A stretch of 56,995 nucleotides of DNA from Pirellulales bacterium (GTDB lineage: Bacteria; Planctomycetota; Planctomycetia; Pirellulales; Thermoguttaceae): NCBI GenBank assembly GCA_016936015.1, contig JAFGPV010000057.1, positions 1 through 56,995 on the forward strand, written 5' to 3'. Numbering within the stretch: the stretch's first letter is position 1; every line of letters starts with the position of its first letter. The position numbers were made by a program, and so were the translations under genes. Positions 33,266 to 41,531 of this stretch are shown here, piece after piece. The notes under the pieces are model-generated. The model was not told where the DNA came from. It ran no database searches and was given only the letters and a program-made list of their open reading frames with translations.

Positions 33266-34612
33266 ATGCTGGGAATCACGCTCTTCATCGCCCTGCTGAA
33301 CATCGGCCTAGGATTTCTCCTGGCGCTGCACCTGGGCTACGGCCCGCCGGAGTGGCGGGAGGCCTGTGGGGACTGGACGGCGGCGCGATTGCCGTTTCTT
33401 CGCGCCCACGGTTCTGCCGACCTGGTCCTGTCGTCTCCGTCAGGATCTTTGCCGGAGGTTCCGCCATCGGAGATGTTGCCCGAGGCCGTAGCCGAAGAAG
33501 GGGACGGCGGCGGTGCGTTGTCCCCCGCCGAGGAGCCGGCTGACGCGGCCGCCGAACCGCAGGATTCCGGTGTCCCGTTGATCTGGGATCTTAATGAAAA
33601 ATTCGTCGAGACTTCGATTCTCCGGCTCAATGTCGCCATGTTGAAGAGTGGTCAGCGGTGCACGAAGATCGATACCCTGTTGCGCGCTTGCCAACACCAC
33701 ACCGATCAAGAGACGATCGAGACCTGTTTGCGTTTACTGCGTGAAGATTGCACCACGTACTTAGCCGAGCAGAGTGAAGCCACGGAAAAATTCCACGATC
33801 GGCTGAGTGAATTCGGCTCGTTAAGCGCCCTGGGTGAGAAAATAGAGAACGACAATCTTGAACAGGTCGCCCAGGTGGAAACGACGCTGAACAACCTCGG
33901 ATACATGGATTTTCGAAGCGACCTTGAGAAGGCCAATCATCGGCTGCGGGAAGAGATCAAGAATCTGCGGATGGCCCGGCATCGGCTGCACGATGATCAC
34001 GAGGCTGCGTTCCTAATGGTTGCCCGCAGTGAAAACCGCATCAAGCACATTGAAACACGGCTCTGCGACGATCCATTTACCGGTTTACGCAGCCGCATCG
34101 GCATCGAGGTGGCTCTCGACGACTGGTGGCGGCGCAAACAGCACCAAACGCGTCCTATGAACGGGATTCTATTTGACGTGGACCGCTTTGGAGCTTTCAA
34201 CGAAGAGCACGGGCCGCTGTTGGGCGACCGGGTGTTGTATCAATTGGCTCAACTCCTGCAGGAGACGGTGGGAAAGACCGATTTGGTCGGTCGGTTCGCC
34301 GGCCAACGTTTTCTTTGGATGGTGGCGGATGTTGGTCCCAAAAAAGCGATTCGCAATGCGGATTTTCTCCGCCAATCGATCGAAAAAATCCGCTTCCTCT
34401 ACAAAGAGCAAACGTTCCAGGTCACCACCCGCTGCATCGTTGCAGAAGTCGATCCCCAGGAAGACTACCCTGCTTTTTTGGAGAGCCTCGATCACACTTT
34501 TCAGAAGGTGGAAACGCCCCGGGCGAACCGGACCTTCTTCCGTGACGGTAATAAAATCAATCCCATCGATTCGCCGAACCTGGGGGCGGAAGAACGCGAG
34601 ATCAAGATCTGA
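33266..34612 (+). CDS. membrane-anchored protein with degenerate GGDEF domain
   Basis: 448 aa from ATG 33266. One N-terminal helix (LFIALLNIGLGFLLALHLGY), an acidic Pro/Ala-rich linker, a helical region (about 120-245) and a diguanylate-cyclase-like domain (about 270-420). The entry motif DDPFTGLRSRIGIE and FDVDRFGAFNEEHGPLLGDRVL are recognisable, but the GG(D/E)EF site reads FAGQRF, so cyclase activity is not expected; it may bind ligand or act as a structural receptor. Probably in an operon with the sigma factor before it. Confidence 0.85.
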   Translation: MLGITLFIALLNIGLGFLLALHLGYGPPEWREACGDWTAARLPFLRAHGSADLVLSSPSGSLPEVPPSEMLPEAVAEEGDGGGALSPAEEPADAAAEPQDSGVPLIWDLNEKFVETSILRLNVAMLKSGQRCTKIDTLLRACQHHTDQETIETCLRLLREDCTTYLAEQSEATEKFHDRLSEFGSLSALGEKIENDNLEQVAQVETTLNNLGYMDFRSDLEKANHRLREEIKNLRMARHRLHDDHEAAFLMVARSENRIKHIETRLCDDPFTGLRSRIGIEVALDDWWRRKQHQTRPMNGILFDVDRFGAFNEEHGPLLGDRVLYQLAQLLQETVGKTDLVGRFAGQRFLWMVADVGPKKAIRNADFLRQSIEKIRFLYKEQTFQVTTRCIVAEVDPQEDYPAFLESLDHTFQKVETPRANRTFFRDGNKINPIDSPNLGAEEREIKI

Positions 34613-34655
34613 ATAAGAAGAAGAGAGGAATTCCTATAAATAATCCGGTGTTTAA

Positions 34656-34778
34656 GGTGGGATAACGATCTTCATCGCCCTGTTGAAGGTCGGCCTGGGA
34701 TTTCTCCTGGCGTTGCACCTGGGCTACGGTCTGCCGGAAGGATCACTGGACGCCGTCGAAAAAGTTAAAGATGCGTGA
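34656..34778 (+). pseudogene. duplicated fragment of the GGDEF-like gene's 5' end
   Basis: 34668-34739 matches 33282-33353 at about nine bases in ten and translates GITIFIALLKVGLGFLLALH against GITLFIALLNIGLGFLLALH in the intact gene. It has a stop just upstream, no start codon, and ends at TGA 34776-34778. It overlaps the 3' end of the opposite-strand hydrolase gene. A remnant of a tandem paralogue is the simplest reading. Confidence 0.8.
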
Positions 34779-35629
34779 TCCGCGACTTTTTCGGAATTGC
34801 TTTTCAGACCGTCGAGGAACTGATCGAGCAGGCGGTGGTATTCCACCGGCTCGGGCGTGTTGTGGTCGCCGCCGGAAACGGTGAAGAATTGCTTCGGCTC
34901 GTTGGCCGCCTCGTAGAGTTGCTTGCCCTGGGCGAAGGGGATCACGCGATCGGCATCGCCGTGGCTGACCAACAGCGGGCCGTGGTAGTTCTTGATCTTC
35001 GAGAGCGAATCGAAGCGGTTTTTCATGACCAGCCCGGTGGGGATCAGCGGGGCGTGGCCGGCAGCCGCCGCGGGCAGCGAAGTGAAGGTGCTCTGCAAGA
35101 TCAGCGCCTTGGCGCCGTCGTTGGCGGCCAGGTCGGCCATCACGCCGCCGCCCAGCGACCGGCCCATCAGGACAATGTCTTTTTCTTTCACGCCGGCACG
35201 TTGGGCCAGCCACGCCCGGGCGGCCCGGGCGTCTTGCAGCAGGCCCTTTTCCTGGGGCGTTCCTTCGCTCAGGCCGTAACCGCGGTAGTCGAAGAGCATC
35301 ACCGACACCCGGTGTTGTTTTCGGAGTTGCACGCCGACGTCCGCCCAAGTGCCCACGTTTCCGCCGTTGCCGTGGGCGTAGAGAACCACCGCCCGGGGCG
35401 CGTGATGCGGGAAATAGAAGCCGTGCAGCCGGGTGCCGTCGGCGGCGGTAAACCGGGCGTTTTCCACGCCGACCCGGGCCACGTCGCCGTAACCCCCCGG
35501 CGGCGCCTTCTGGGCCGGAAAAACGGCCGACTGCTCGATGGACGCCGAGGAGGAGGCGCCGGGAGATTGAAGCTTGCAGCCTGCCAAGCCGAGAGATAGC
35601 GACATTATTAATGCCCAGGCGTTTTTCAT
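34724..35629 (-). CDS. alpha/beta-hydrolase lipoprotein
   Basis: 301 aa from ATG 35629 (MKNAWALIMSLSLGLAGCK), giving a lipobox LAGC; upstream in-frame codons are not needed. The hydrolase motifs are YAHGNGGN (oxyanion region), GRSLGGG (nucleophile Ser), HGDADRVIP (Asp) and GGDHNTPEP (His). It resembles BEM46/YfhR-type serine hydrolases. Its last codons run into the duplicated fragment at 34656-34778, so the native C-terminus may have been altered. Substrate unknown. Confidence 0.88.
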   Translation of the reverse strand: MKNAWALIMSLSLGLAGCKLQSPGASSSASIEQSAVFPAQKAPPGGYGDVARVGVENARFTAADGTRLHGFYFPHHAPRAVVLYAHGNGGNVGTWADVGVQLRKQHRVSVMLFDYRGYGLSEGTPQEKGLLQDARAARAWLAQRAGVKEKDIVLMGRSLGGGVMADLAANDGAKALILQSTFTSLPAAAAGHAPLIPTGLVMKNRFDSLSKIKNYHGPLLVSHGDADRVIPFAQGKQLYEAANEPKQFFTVSGGDHNTPEPVEYHRLLDQFLDGLKSNSEKVADHASLTFSTASSDPSGRP

Positions 35630-35704
35630 GCGTTCGGGATGATACCCTTTTCCCGAAATCGGGACAACGGCATTTTGAGAATGAACCGTACCCGACACCC
35701 CGCT

Positions 35705-37636
35705 TCAATCTTGTTCCTGAATCCGGCTCTGGCGCCGCCAGTTGCCGATCCAGACGGACGGATTGCGGCTCTGGCCGTGGACCGAGTACACGTCGAACGA
35801 TTCGGGATGGTATTTTCCCGGGATGATGTAACGATACGGTTGTCCCCAGGGATCGAGGGGAATCCGCCGGCCGTCGTAATAAGGCCAGCGGTTCTCCGCG
35901 TTTGCCAGCCGGTCGGGTCGGGCGAGGAGTTCCTCAAGATTTTGCGGAAGCGAGCCGACGTCGCGCCGGAACCGGTTGACGGCGTCGGCCAGAGCCTGCA
36001 CCGTCTTTCGCGCCTCCGCGACGCGCTCTTCCTCCAGGGCCTTCGCCTTGACTTGATAATCGGCGAACCACTGCTCCATGTGGTCCCAGGGCAGTTTGCG
36101 CAATGAGATCGCGTCCATGCCGAGGCCGTATCCCAGCCGGCCGGTCTTCTTCAGCCGGGAGAGCGGATTGCAGCCCGTGCACTCGAAACGCAGGGTGTAC
36201 CGCCCCGGTTTCAAACGCACGACGCCCAGTTTCGCCTCGTGCACGGTGCCGTACAGATAGCTCTCCGGCCAGTTTTCCTTCAGGCAGTCGTAAGGATCGT
36301 AAAAGTCGAGGGACGGATCGAGCACCGTGTTCATATCCGGACCCGTCAGAGTGACCTTCCAGGTTCCGTACCCGGGGAACAGCACTTGGAAGCAGGAGAT
36401 CGAATACTGCCCTTCTTCCTTGACGTCCGCCGGGATCTCCAGCCACGCGCCCGGCTTCTTGTTTTCCAGGAAGAACATTTTCTTGCCGAAGCAGGTCCGG
36501 TTGGAGCGGACCGTAGGCCGGAGCCCCTCGCAACAGCGGAGCGGGCCGGCGAGGTCCTTGACTTCGACCCAGATCTCCGGATTGAGCCGCTGCCGGACCG
36601 GCGGCAGCGGGCAGAAGGGCCGGGCGACGCCCTTCTGGTACCAGAACGCCACCGAGGAGAAGAAATCGGGGCGATAGATGAAATCGTGGAGCGTGTTCTT
36701 CCCGGTCGCCGGATCTGGGATCACTGCATAGCTGCGGCGTTCGATTTCCACCTTCAGCGACTTGCGGAAAATGACCGGCGCCTGCAAGTGCCAACGGTAC
36801 GCCGTCTTCCGGGAATCCACGGCGTTCGGTTCGCAGATCGTCACGCCGGCGTTCAGGTTGGTAAAGAGCCGCATGTTCCAGGCGTCGGTGAAGAAATCCT
36901 CGGTGCCCGTGCCAACCAGCGAGGGCGTCTCCTCGCCGTCGATGTAATAGCGGTCGTCGGATTCGCCGTACCAACTGCCCAGGCTGTTCTGCGTGGAGAG
37001 CACCTGGCCGACGTACTGCCCTTCACCCCGGCCCTCGAATATCGTGTAGGGGGAAAACGGCTTGACGGGCAATTCCTGATGGTAGCGGGCGTGGAAATAT
37101 AGCGTGTCGTCGGGGAGCGCGGGAAGCTGCATCCAGTCGATCTGGCAGTACACGCAAAGGCGGTGCTTCGATTGGTTTTCGAGTTCCACCCGGGCCTGCT
37201 TGCGGAAGGGCATGTGCCAGTAGCTGTTCAAGGCCCGGCCGTAGGAGGTGACTTCGATCGGCAGGGTACTGACGTTGGCCGTCATGCCGTTGCCCGCCGC
37301 GAAGAAGTCGCCGATGGGCGTTTCCACGGAGGGGACCGCGGCGCCGTCCCAATACATCCGCAGAACCAGCGAGCGGGGATAGCGGCGGTCGCCCGCTATG
37401 GTGAACCAGATGTGGCGGATTTCGCCCGGACCTTCCAACGTGGTAAACGTGCGGCGCTCGCCGGGGGCCAAATGATAGGAGTCGGCGTTCGATTCGGGAT
37501 CGAACAGCCCGGTGGAGAACCGCTTCGTGGTCCCCTGCTGCTGGCGCGTCACTTCGTCGAGCACGCCGGCCGGGCAGGTCCTCCACGCGTTGAATAAGCA
37601 CAATGCCGCGGCGATCGTAAACAAGTTGCGTTTCAT
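35705..37636 (-). CDS. DUF2961 (GH172-like) secreted protein with GspG-like tail
   Basis: 643 aa with a signal peptide (LFTIAAALCLFNAWRTCPAG). Residues about 30-360 match DUF2961, now glycoside hydrolase family 172: GPGEIRHIWFTI, PIGDFFAAGNG, SYWHMPFRK and GTGTEDFFTDAWN. Residues about 520-643 are a separate domain with LPQNLEELL and PLDPWGQPYRYIIPGKYHPESFDVYS, the type II secretion pseudopilin (T2SSG) core. GH172 enzymes act on arabinofuranose or fructofuranose linkages; the substrate here is unknown. The fusion is discussed in the findings. Confidence 0.88.
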   Translation of the reverse strand: MKRNLFTIAAALCLFNAWRTCPAGVLDEVTRQQQGTTKRFSTGLFDPESNADSYHLAPGERRTFTTLEGPGEIRHIWFTIAGDRRYPRSLVLRMYWDGAAVPSVETPIGDFFAAGNGMTANVSTLPIEVTSYGRALNSYWHMPFRKQARVELENQSKHRLCVYCQIDWMQLPALPDDTLYFHARYHQELPVKPFSPYTIFEGRGEGQYVGQVLSTQNSLGSWYGESDDRYYIDGEETPSLVGTGTEDFFTDAWNMRLFTNLNAGVTICEPNAVDSRKTAYRWHLQAPVIFRKSLKVEIERRSYAVIPDPATGKNTLHDFIYRPDFFSSVAFWYQKGVARPFCPLPPVRQRLNPEIWVEVKDLAGPLRCCEGLRPTVRSNRTCFGKKMFFLENKKPGAWLEIPADVKEEGQYSISCFQVLFPGYGTWKVTLTGPDMNTVLDPSLDFYDPYDCLKENWPESYLYGTVHEAKLGVVRLKPGRYTLRFECTGCNPLSRLKKTGRLGYGLGMDAISLRKLPWDHMEQWFADYQVKAKALEEERVAEARKTVQALADAVNRFRRDVGSLPQNLEELLARPDRLANAENRWPYYDGRRIPLDPWGQPYRYIIPGKYHPESFDVYSVHGQSRNPSVWIGNWRRQSRIQEQD

Positions 37637-37688
37637 TTTATCACCTCCCGGCGAGCGGTGCTTCGGATCGAGATATTATTGCGATGCC

Positions 37689-37753
37689 GTTTAGCGGTCG
37701 CCGGTACGGCGGCCCTGAAAACTGAATAACGCCAAGGCCGGCGGCCGCTAAAC
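37689..37753. repeat. TTTAGCGGCCGCCGG inverted repeat, diverged copy
   Basis: Arms 37689-37714 and about 37735-37753 belong to the family at 27165 and 49975. It fills the gap between the GH172-like and the PhoPQ-type genes. Confidence 0.85.
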
Positions 37754-37781
37754 GAGACATGGCGATTCATTATTGGATGCA

Positions 37782-39119
37782 CTACTGCGGCGACCACAAC
37801 CTCGGTAGGGAGCCGCGCGACCGGCGTTCCTTGACGGGGGCGTCGGTCAGTTTTTGCGGCGCGCTGGAGACGTAGCCCGGGAATCCCTGGGCGATGTCGC
37901 CGACCTCGATCAGGAAGGCGTCGGGAATTTTTCCCCATAAAAAGCCCTCGTAACGGTCGCCCGCCTTGTGCATGAGCAGGTGATACCACATCAGGTCCCG
38001 CCAGGCGGGATCGTCGGTGTACACGTACCAGGCCTTGACCGTTTGGATGGTCGCCTTGCTTTCCAGCCGGGCGGTGAATCGCGAGCGGTTGCCCTCCCGG
38101 TGATGCTTGACCTCGACAATTCGAGTGACCGGCCGGCCGTCGAAGACGTGGGCGACCCACATCATGAAGTCCATGTACTGGATCTCCGAGCAGATCGCGT
38201 GGCAATAGTTGGGGATGATCTCCAGCGTCATCGGCGGACAGAGACGCCGTTGCATGACGTTCACGTTGAACATCGCATAGCCGTCTTCATTCGTGGCGCC
38301 GATGTAGAACAGCGGGACGTGGACCTGGTCCTTGAAGTAATGGAACGTCATTCGGGGATGGGCGACGTCGGTTCGGGGGACGCCCTCGTTGCCCATCTCG
38401 ATGGCCGAGGCCACCCGACGGTCGAGGGCGGCGGCGACGAAGGCGCTCCGGCCGCGCTTCGAATGGCCGCCGATTACCGCGTGCAGTTCCTTCACCGCGA
38501 GCAGTTGCTCCATCGCGTCCAGCGCTTTAACGTAGGCCACGGCGCACTGGAAATTCATGTTGTAGTAGATCTTGCCCGTCCGCCGGGCAAGGGTCCCCAG
38601 GATGCCGATGTCGCGTTCGATTTCGGAGCCGTCGGGATAGACACCCGGATTGCTGAAGACCATGACGGGATACTTCGTCCGGGCGGCAATCGGCTCGCCG
38701 TACTTGGCCACGCTGAGGGTGTACTGTTGGCCGGGCGGCGCCCCAAAGACGACCGCCTTTCCCTTCCGGGCCGGATCGGCGTTGACGGCCGGATCGGCCG
38801 GCAGGAAGACGACGCACGGATGGCCCCACCGCTTGCCGCCGATCTCCTGCGACCAGAAGTGGGCCGTGATTTTCCGGAGCTTCAGCGAGGGATCGGTGTC
38901 GCTGACAACCGTTTCATCCCGTTCGATCTTCCAATCCAGGGGGAGGAGATCTCTTTTCGCCTCCGGCCACAAGTCGCGGATTTTCGGACTTTTCTGCGCC
39001 GCCGCCTCATAGTCGAAGGGTTCTGCGGAGGTCTCCTCACCCAAGACCAACTCTCCCGCCCCCAACACGAAGACCATCAGGAAACACGCCCCTGCGGTGG
39101 AACCGACTGGCCAATTCAT
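37782..39119 (-). CDS. secreted alpha/beta hydrolase, PhoPQ-activated (PqaA)-like
   Basis: 445 aa from ATG 39119, which overlaps the transglutaminase stop (ATGA). N-terminal signal sequence (ACFLMVFVLGAGELVLGEE). GGHSKRGRSAFVAAALDRRV contains the nucleophile-elbow pattern GHSKRG of the PhoPQ-activated pathogenicity-related/acetyl-xylan-esterase-like family. Later conserved segments are MTFHYFKDQVHVPLFYIGATNED and NYCHAICSE. The substrate is unknown; it probably acts outside the cytoplasm with the GH172-like enzyme. Confidence 0.8.
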   Translation of the reverse strand: MNWPVGSTAGACFLMVFVLGAGELVLGEETSAEPFDYEAAAQKSPKIRDLWPEAKRDLLPLDWKIERDETVVSDTDPSLKLRKITAHFWSQEIGGKRWGHPCVVFLPADPAVNADPARKGKAVVFGAPPGQQYTLSVAKYGEPIAARTKYPVMVFSNPGVYPDGSEIERDIGILGTLARRTGKIYYNMNFQCAVAYVKALDAMEQLLAVKELHAVIGGHSKRGRSAFVAAALDRRVASAIEMGNEGVPRTDVAHPRMTFHYFKDQVHVPLFYIGATNEDGYAMFNVNVMQRRLCPPMTLEIIPNYCHAICSEIQYMDFMMWVAHVFDGRPVTRIVEVKHHREGNRSRFTARLESKATIQTVKAWYVYTDDPAWRDLMWYHLLMHKAGDRYEGFLWGKIPDAFLIEVGDIAQGFPGYVSSAPQKLTDAPVKERRSRGSLPRLWSPQ

Positions 39120-40642
39120 TTCGTGTTTTCTCCAGGACGGGGTAGCGGATCGGGAACGGGCGACGGGGGCGTGCGGGCCTTGAGCCACTTTTCCCAGCGT
39201 TTGCGATTGGCGCCGTATTTCTTTCCAGTAAATTCGCCGAGAATCTCGCCGATCCGATGGTCGCTCTCGCGGTCGTTCAGACGCCCCAGGCTGTCGACAA
39301 TCGCCCGGAGCGATTCCTGGCCGCCGATTTGAATGAAGGCCCGAGCGGCTTCGGTCCGGGCGGCCGGATCGTAGAGCAGATCGTCCAACCACGGAAGCGT
39401 CAGCGGGTGGTTGATCTTCAGGGCCTCGGCGATCAGCGGCTGGCGCCGATCGGGCGGAGTCTCTTCCCATTGCTTTCGGAAAGCGGCGATCTTCCGCCGG
39501 ACCTCGGCCGAGGGTGTAGGGAACCACCAGCCCACGTCGATGACGACCGTCTCGTCGTTATCGTCGGTCTCGTTGGCGTACGGTTTGACTTTCTTGCCGT
39601 TCCAGGACGTTGCCGCGCGGTAGTCCCAGCCGGTCAGCGATCCTTCGCCGCCGTCGCCGGCGCAGAGCAGGAGCATTTTCCGAGGCGTGCGGCCGAAGTA
39701 CAGCCGGCGGTTCTTCGAGCGGCGGTTCCGCGTGGGATCGAAATCGACCCAGCCGACCCCCTCGACGAATGCCTGGGGAAAGCGGTGGAAGATCAGGTCC
39801 ACGTGGTACGGCAGGTTGGGCCGGCCGACGATGCCGCCGACGAATCGGGCCGGAATGCCGGCGGCCCGGCACAGCGCGATGAAACTGTACGTGAACTCGC
39901 TGCAACTTCCCGTCCCCCGGGCGAGCACCTTGGGGGCCGGCTCCCAGTAGTCGTCGATCACGTACTTGATCCGGTCCATCACGTAATCGTGGATTCCCTC
40001 CAGCTTGGCAACCTCCCCCTCCCGCCTGGCCGTCGCCTTTTGCATTGCCTTGTGGACCGCGGGAGTGTGGATTCCATAGCGGTCGGTGTCGCGGAGATAC
40101 AACGCCCGCTCTTCTTTCGAGAGCTTCTGTTGTCGTCCCCTCTCCCCGACCACTGCGTGGTGCCCGGAGAGGGTTAGGGTGAGGGCGTCTTGCGATGAAG
40201 AATGTCCTATTACAGCCCTCACCCCCGACCCCTCTCCCGGAACGGGAGAGGGGAGAGATTTCAGGTCCCACTGCAATTCGCGAAGCCGGCAGGTCGCCGT
40301 CCAGCGGCCCGACATGACCCCGCCGGGCGGAAGCTCCGGCTGCCGGTAGACGACCGCCTCGGAGTTCCACCGGTCGCGCTCGTGCCGCGGCTTGCCCTCG
40401 ATCGCCAGGGACTCGATCTCCTGGTGCGCATCCTTCACCGGCAGCCGCATCCGGATCTCCGGCTTCTGAATCGCTTGTTTCCCGCGGTGCACGATCCGCA
40501 CGGTAAAGACCGCGGTTACGTCCTGCTCCGTGCCGGCGACGACCTTCGGGCTGGCGACCGGTTTTTCAGCGGCTGAAATGTGAAAGGCAGCCAACAAGGC
40601 AAACGCAACTTCGACGAATGAGAGGGTAAAAAGGCGGTTCAT
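39116..40642 (-). CDS. secreted transglutaminase-like protein carrying a repeat insertion
   Basis: 508 aa from ATG 40642 (40657 is an alternative). Signal peptide (FVEVAFALLAAFHISAAE). The transglutaminase-like core has GTGSCSEFTYSFIALCRAAGIPARF (catalytic Cys), then HRFPQAFVEGVGWVDFDPT (His and Asp). Residues about 128-170 are translated repeat DNA (40136-40255) with the LTLTLSG motif. The C-terminal 100 residues are helical, HEAT-like. Members of this family act as peptidases, transferases or peptidoglycan-interacting proteins. Coupled to the downstream hydrolase by ATGA. Confidence 0.85.
   Translation of the reverse strand: MNRLFTLSFVEVAFALLAAFHISAAEKPVASPKVVAGTEQDVTAVFTVRIVHRGKQAIQKPEIRMRLPVKDAHQEIESLAIEGKPRHERDRWNSEAVVYRQPELPPGGVMSGRWTATCRLRELQWDLKSLPSPVPGEGSGVRAVIGHSSSQDALTLTLSGHHAVVGERGRQQKLSKEERALYLRDTDRYGIHTPAVHKAMQKATARREGEVAKLEGIHDYVMDRIKYVIDDYWEPAPKVLARGTGSCSEFTYSFIALCRAAGIPARFVGGIVGRPNLPYHVDLIFHRFPQAFVEGVGWVDFDPTRNRRSKNRRLYFGRTPRKMLLLCAGDGGEGSLTGWDYRAATSWNGKKVKPYANETDDNDETVVIDVGWWFPTPSAEVRRKIAAFRKQWEETPPDRRQPLIAEALKINHPLTLPWLDDLLYDPAARTEAARAFIQIGGQESLRAIVDSLGRLNDRESDHRIGEILGEFTGKKYGANRKRWEKWLKARTPPSPVPDPLPRPGENTK
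40136..40255. repeat. CCCTCTCC repeat inside the transglutaminase gene
   Basis: Arms around 40136-40184 and 40216-40255 are of the 11421/12030/29700 family. It is 120 nt long, a multiple of three, and is open in the gene's frame. Confidence 0.85.
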
Positions 40643-40800
40643 TGTATTGGTCAGCAAGTTGACGATTTTGCACCTTCGGGGGGATGCTGTGGGGGGTGGT
40701 TGTCGGGGGGTGGGGTAGTTGTTTTATGTCAGCTATTTTACACGACTTTTCTGGACGAAGGGCATTATACCATAGGTTTTTAGAGAAATGGCCAGTGTGT

Positions 40801-40806
40801 TATAAT
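40801..40806 (+). promoter_or_regulatory. -10 element of a nearly leaderless TA promoter
   Basis: A perfect TATAAT lies 9 nt before the antitoxin ATG at 40816. The -35 (TTTTAG at 40778-40783, 17-nt spacing) is poor. Transcription would start about 3 nt before the start codon, giving a leaderless or almost leaderless mRNA. Confidence 0.4.
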
Positions 40807-40815
40807 AGAGTAGCC

Positions 40816-41061
40816 ATGAGTACGATCACCATTGAAGTCGATGAAGAATTGCTGGCCCGAGCGAGGCAGTTGGCTGACGCCCGGGAGATGACGGTTCCGG
40901 AAATGCTGGAGCGGCTGCTTCGCGTCATGTCCCAGCCACCCATGCGCCGGAGCGACCTGCCGCCCTTGACCCGCCAGGCCTTGGGAATGCTGCCGCCAAT
41001 GACCGATGAACAAGTTGAAAAGATTCTTGACGAGGAGCGGACGCGCAAGTACGGACCATGA
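40816..41061 (+). CDS. VapB/ribbon-helix-helix-type antitoxin
   Basis: 81 aa from ATG 40816. The N-terminus MSTITIEVDEELLARARQLADARE is a ribbon-helix-helix DNA-binding fold and the tail EQVEKILDEERTRKY would bind the toxin. It is coupled to the PIN toxin gene by a 4-nt overlap. The same gene order as in other VapBC modules. Confidence 0.85.
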   Translation: MSTITIEVDEELLARARQLADAREMTVPEMLERLLRVMSQPPMRRSDLPPLTRQALGMLPPMTDEQVEKILDEERTRKYGP

Positions 41062-41474
41062 TGATCGTACTCATCGACACCAATATTCTTCTAGACGTTC
41101 TCCAAGAGCGAAGACCTCACGACGCTCCGGCCGCCAGTGTTTGGAAGCTGATTGAAGAGAAAACCATCTCGGGCCATGTTTCCGCGATCAGTTTCAACAA
41201 TGTCTTTTATATCGCTCGCAAACAGGTGGGCGCCCCAAAAGCATTGGAAGCATTGAGACTGATCCGCCGCACTTTTCAGATCGTTCCTCTCGACGAATCG
41301 GTTATCGACCGCGCCCTCGTAACAACGGCTAAAGATTTCGAGGATGCGATTCAAGCCGCGGCTGCGATCCGCATTCCCGCCGATTACCTCGTGACCCGTA
41401 ACGCGAGCGATTTTGCTTCTCTGGACGTCCCCATCGTCACGGCCGAGGAACTGCTGGCGATTGTTCAGCAATAA
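41058..41474 (+). CDS. vapC: PIN-domain toxin (VapC family)
   Basis: 138 aa. VLIDTNILLDVLQERRPHDAPA has the first PIN Asp and the rest of the domain gives FEDAIQAAAAI and DYLVTRNASDF. It differs from the VapC at 9559 in all but these motifs. RNA cleavage is expected from the family, with target unknown. Confidence 0.9.
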   Translation: MMIVLIDTNILLDVLQERRPHDAPAASVWKLIEEKTISGHVSAISFNNVFYIARKQVGAPKALEALRLIRRTFQIVPLDESVIDRALVTTAKDFEDAIQAAAAIRIPADYLVTRNASDFASLDVPIVTAEELLAIVQQ

Positions 41475-41531
41475 GGGATCGAGATATAAACATGGTCAAC
41501 GATCATGGGGGAGAGGCAAAGGAGTGATACC

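Noticed and set aside
37968-39332. 454-codon plus-strand frame opposite the PqaA-like gene
   Set aside because: Antisense to a protein with a recognisable nucleophile motif and signal peptide; no support of its own.
39770-39830. Loss of the transglutaminase catalytic His (apparent Gln)
   Set aside because: Alignment to the HRW-type motif places the His in HRFPQ, so the triad is intact.
41058-41060. A different start for VapC at 41061
   Set aside because: Either ATG is possible; the difference is one residue and does not alter the call.
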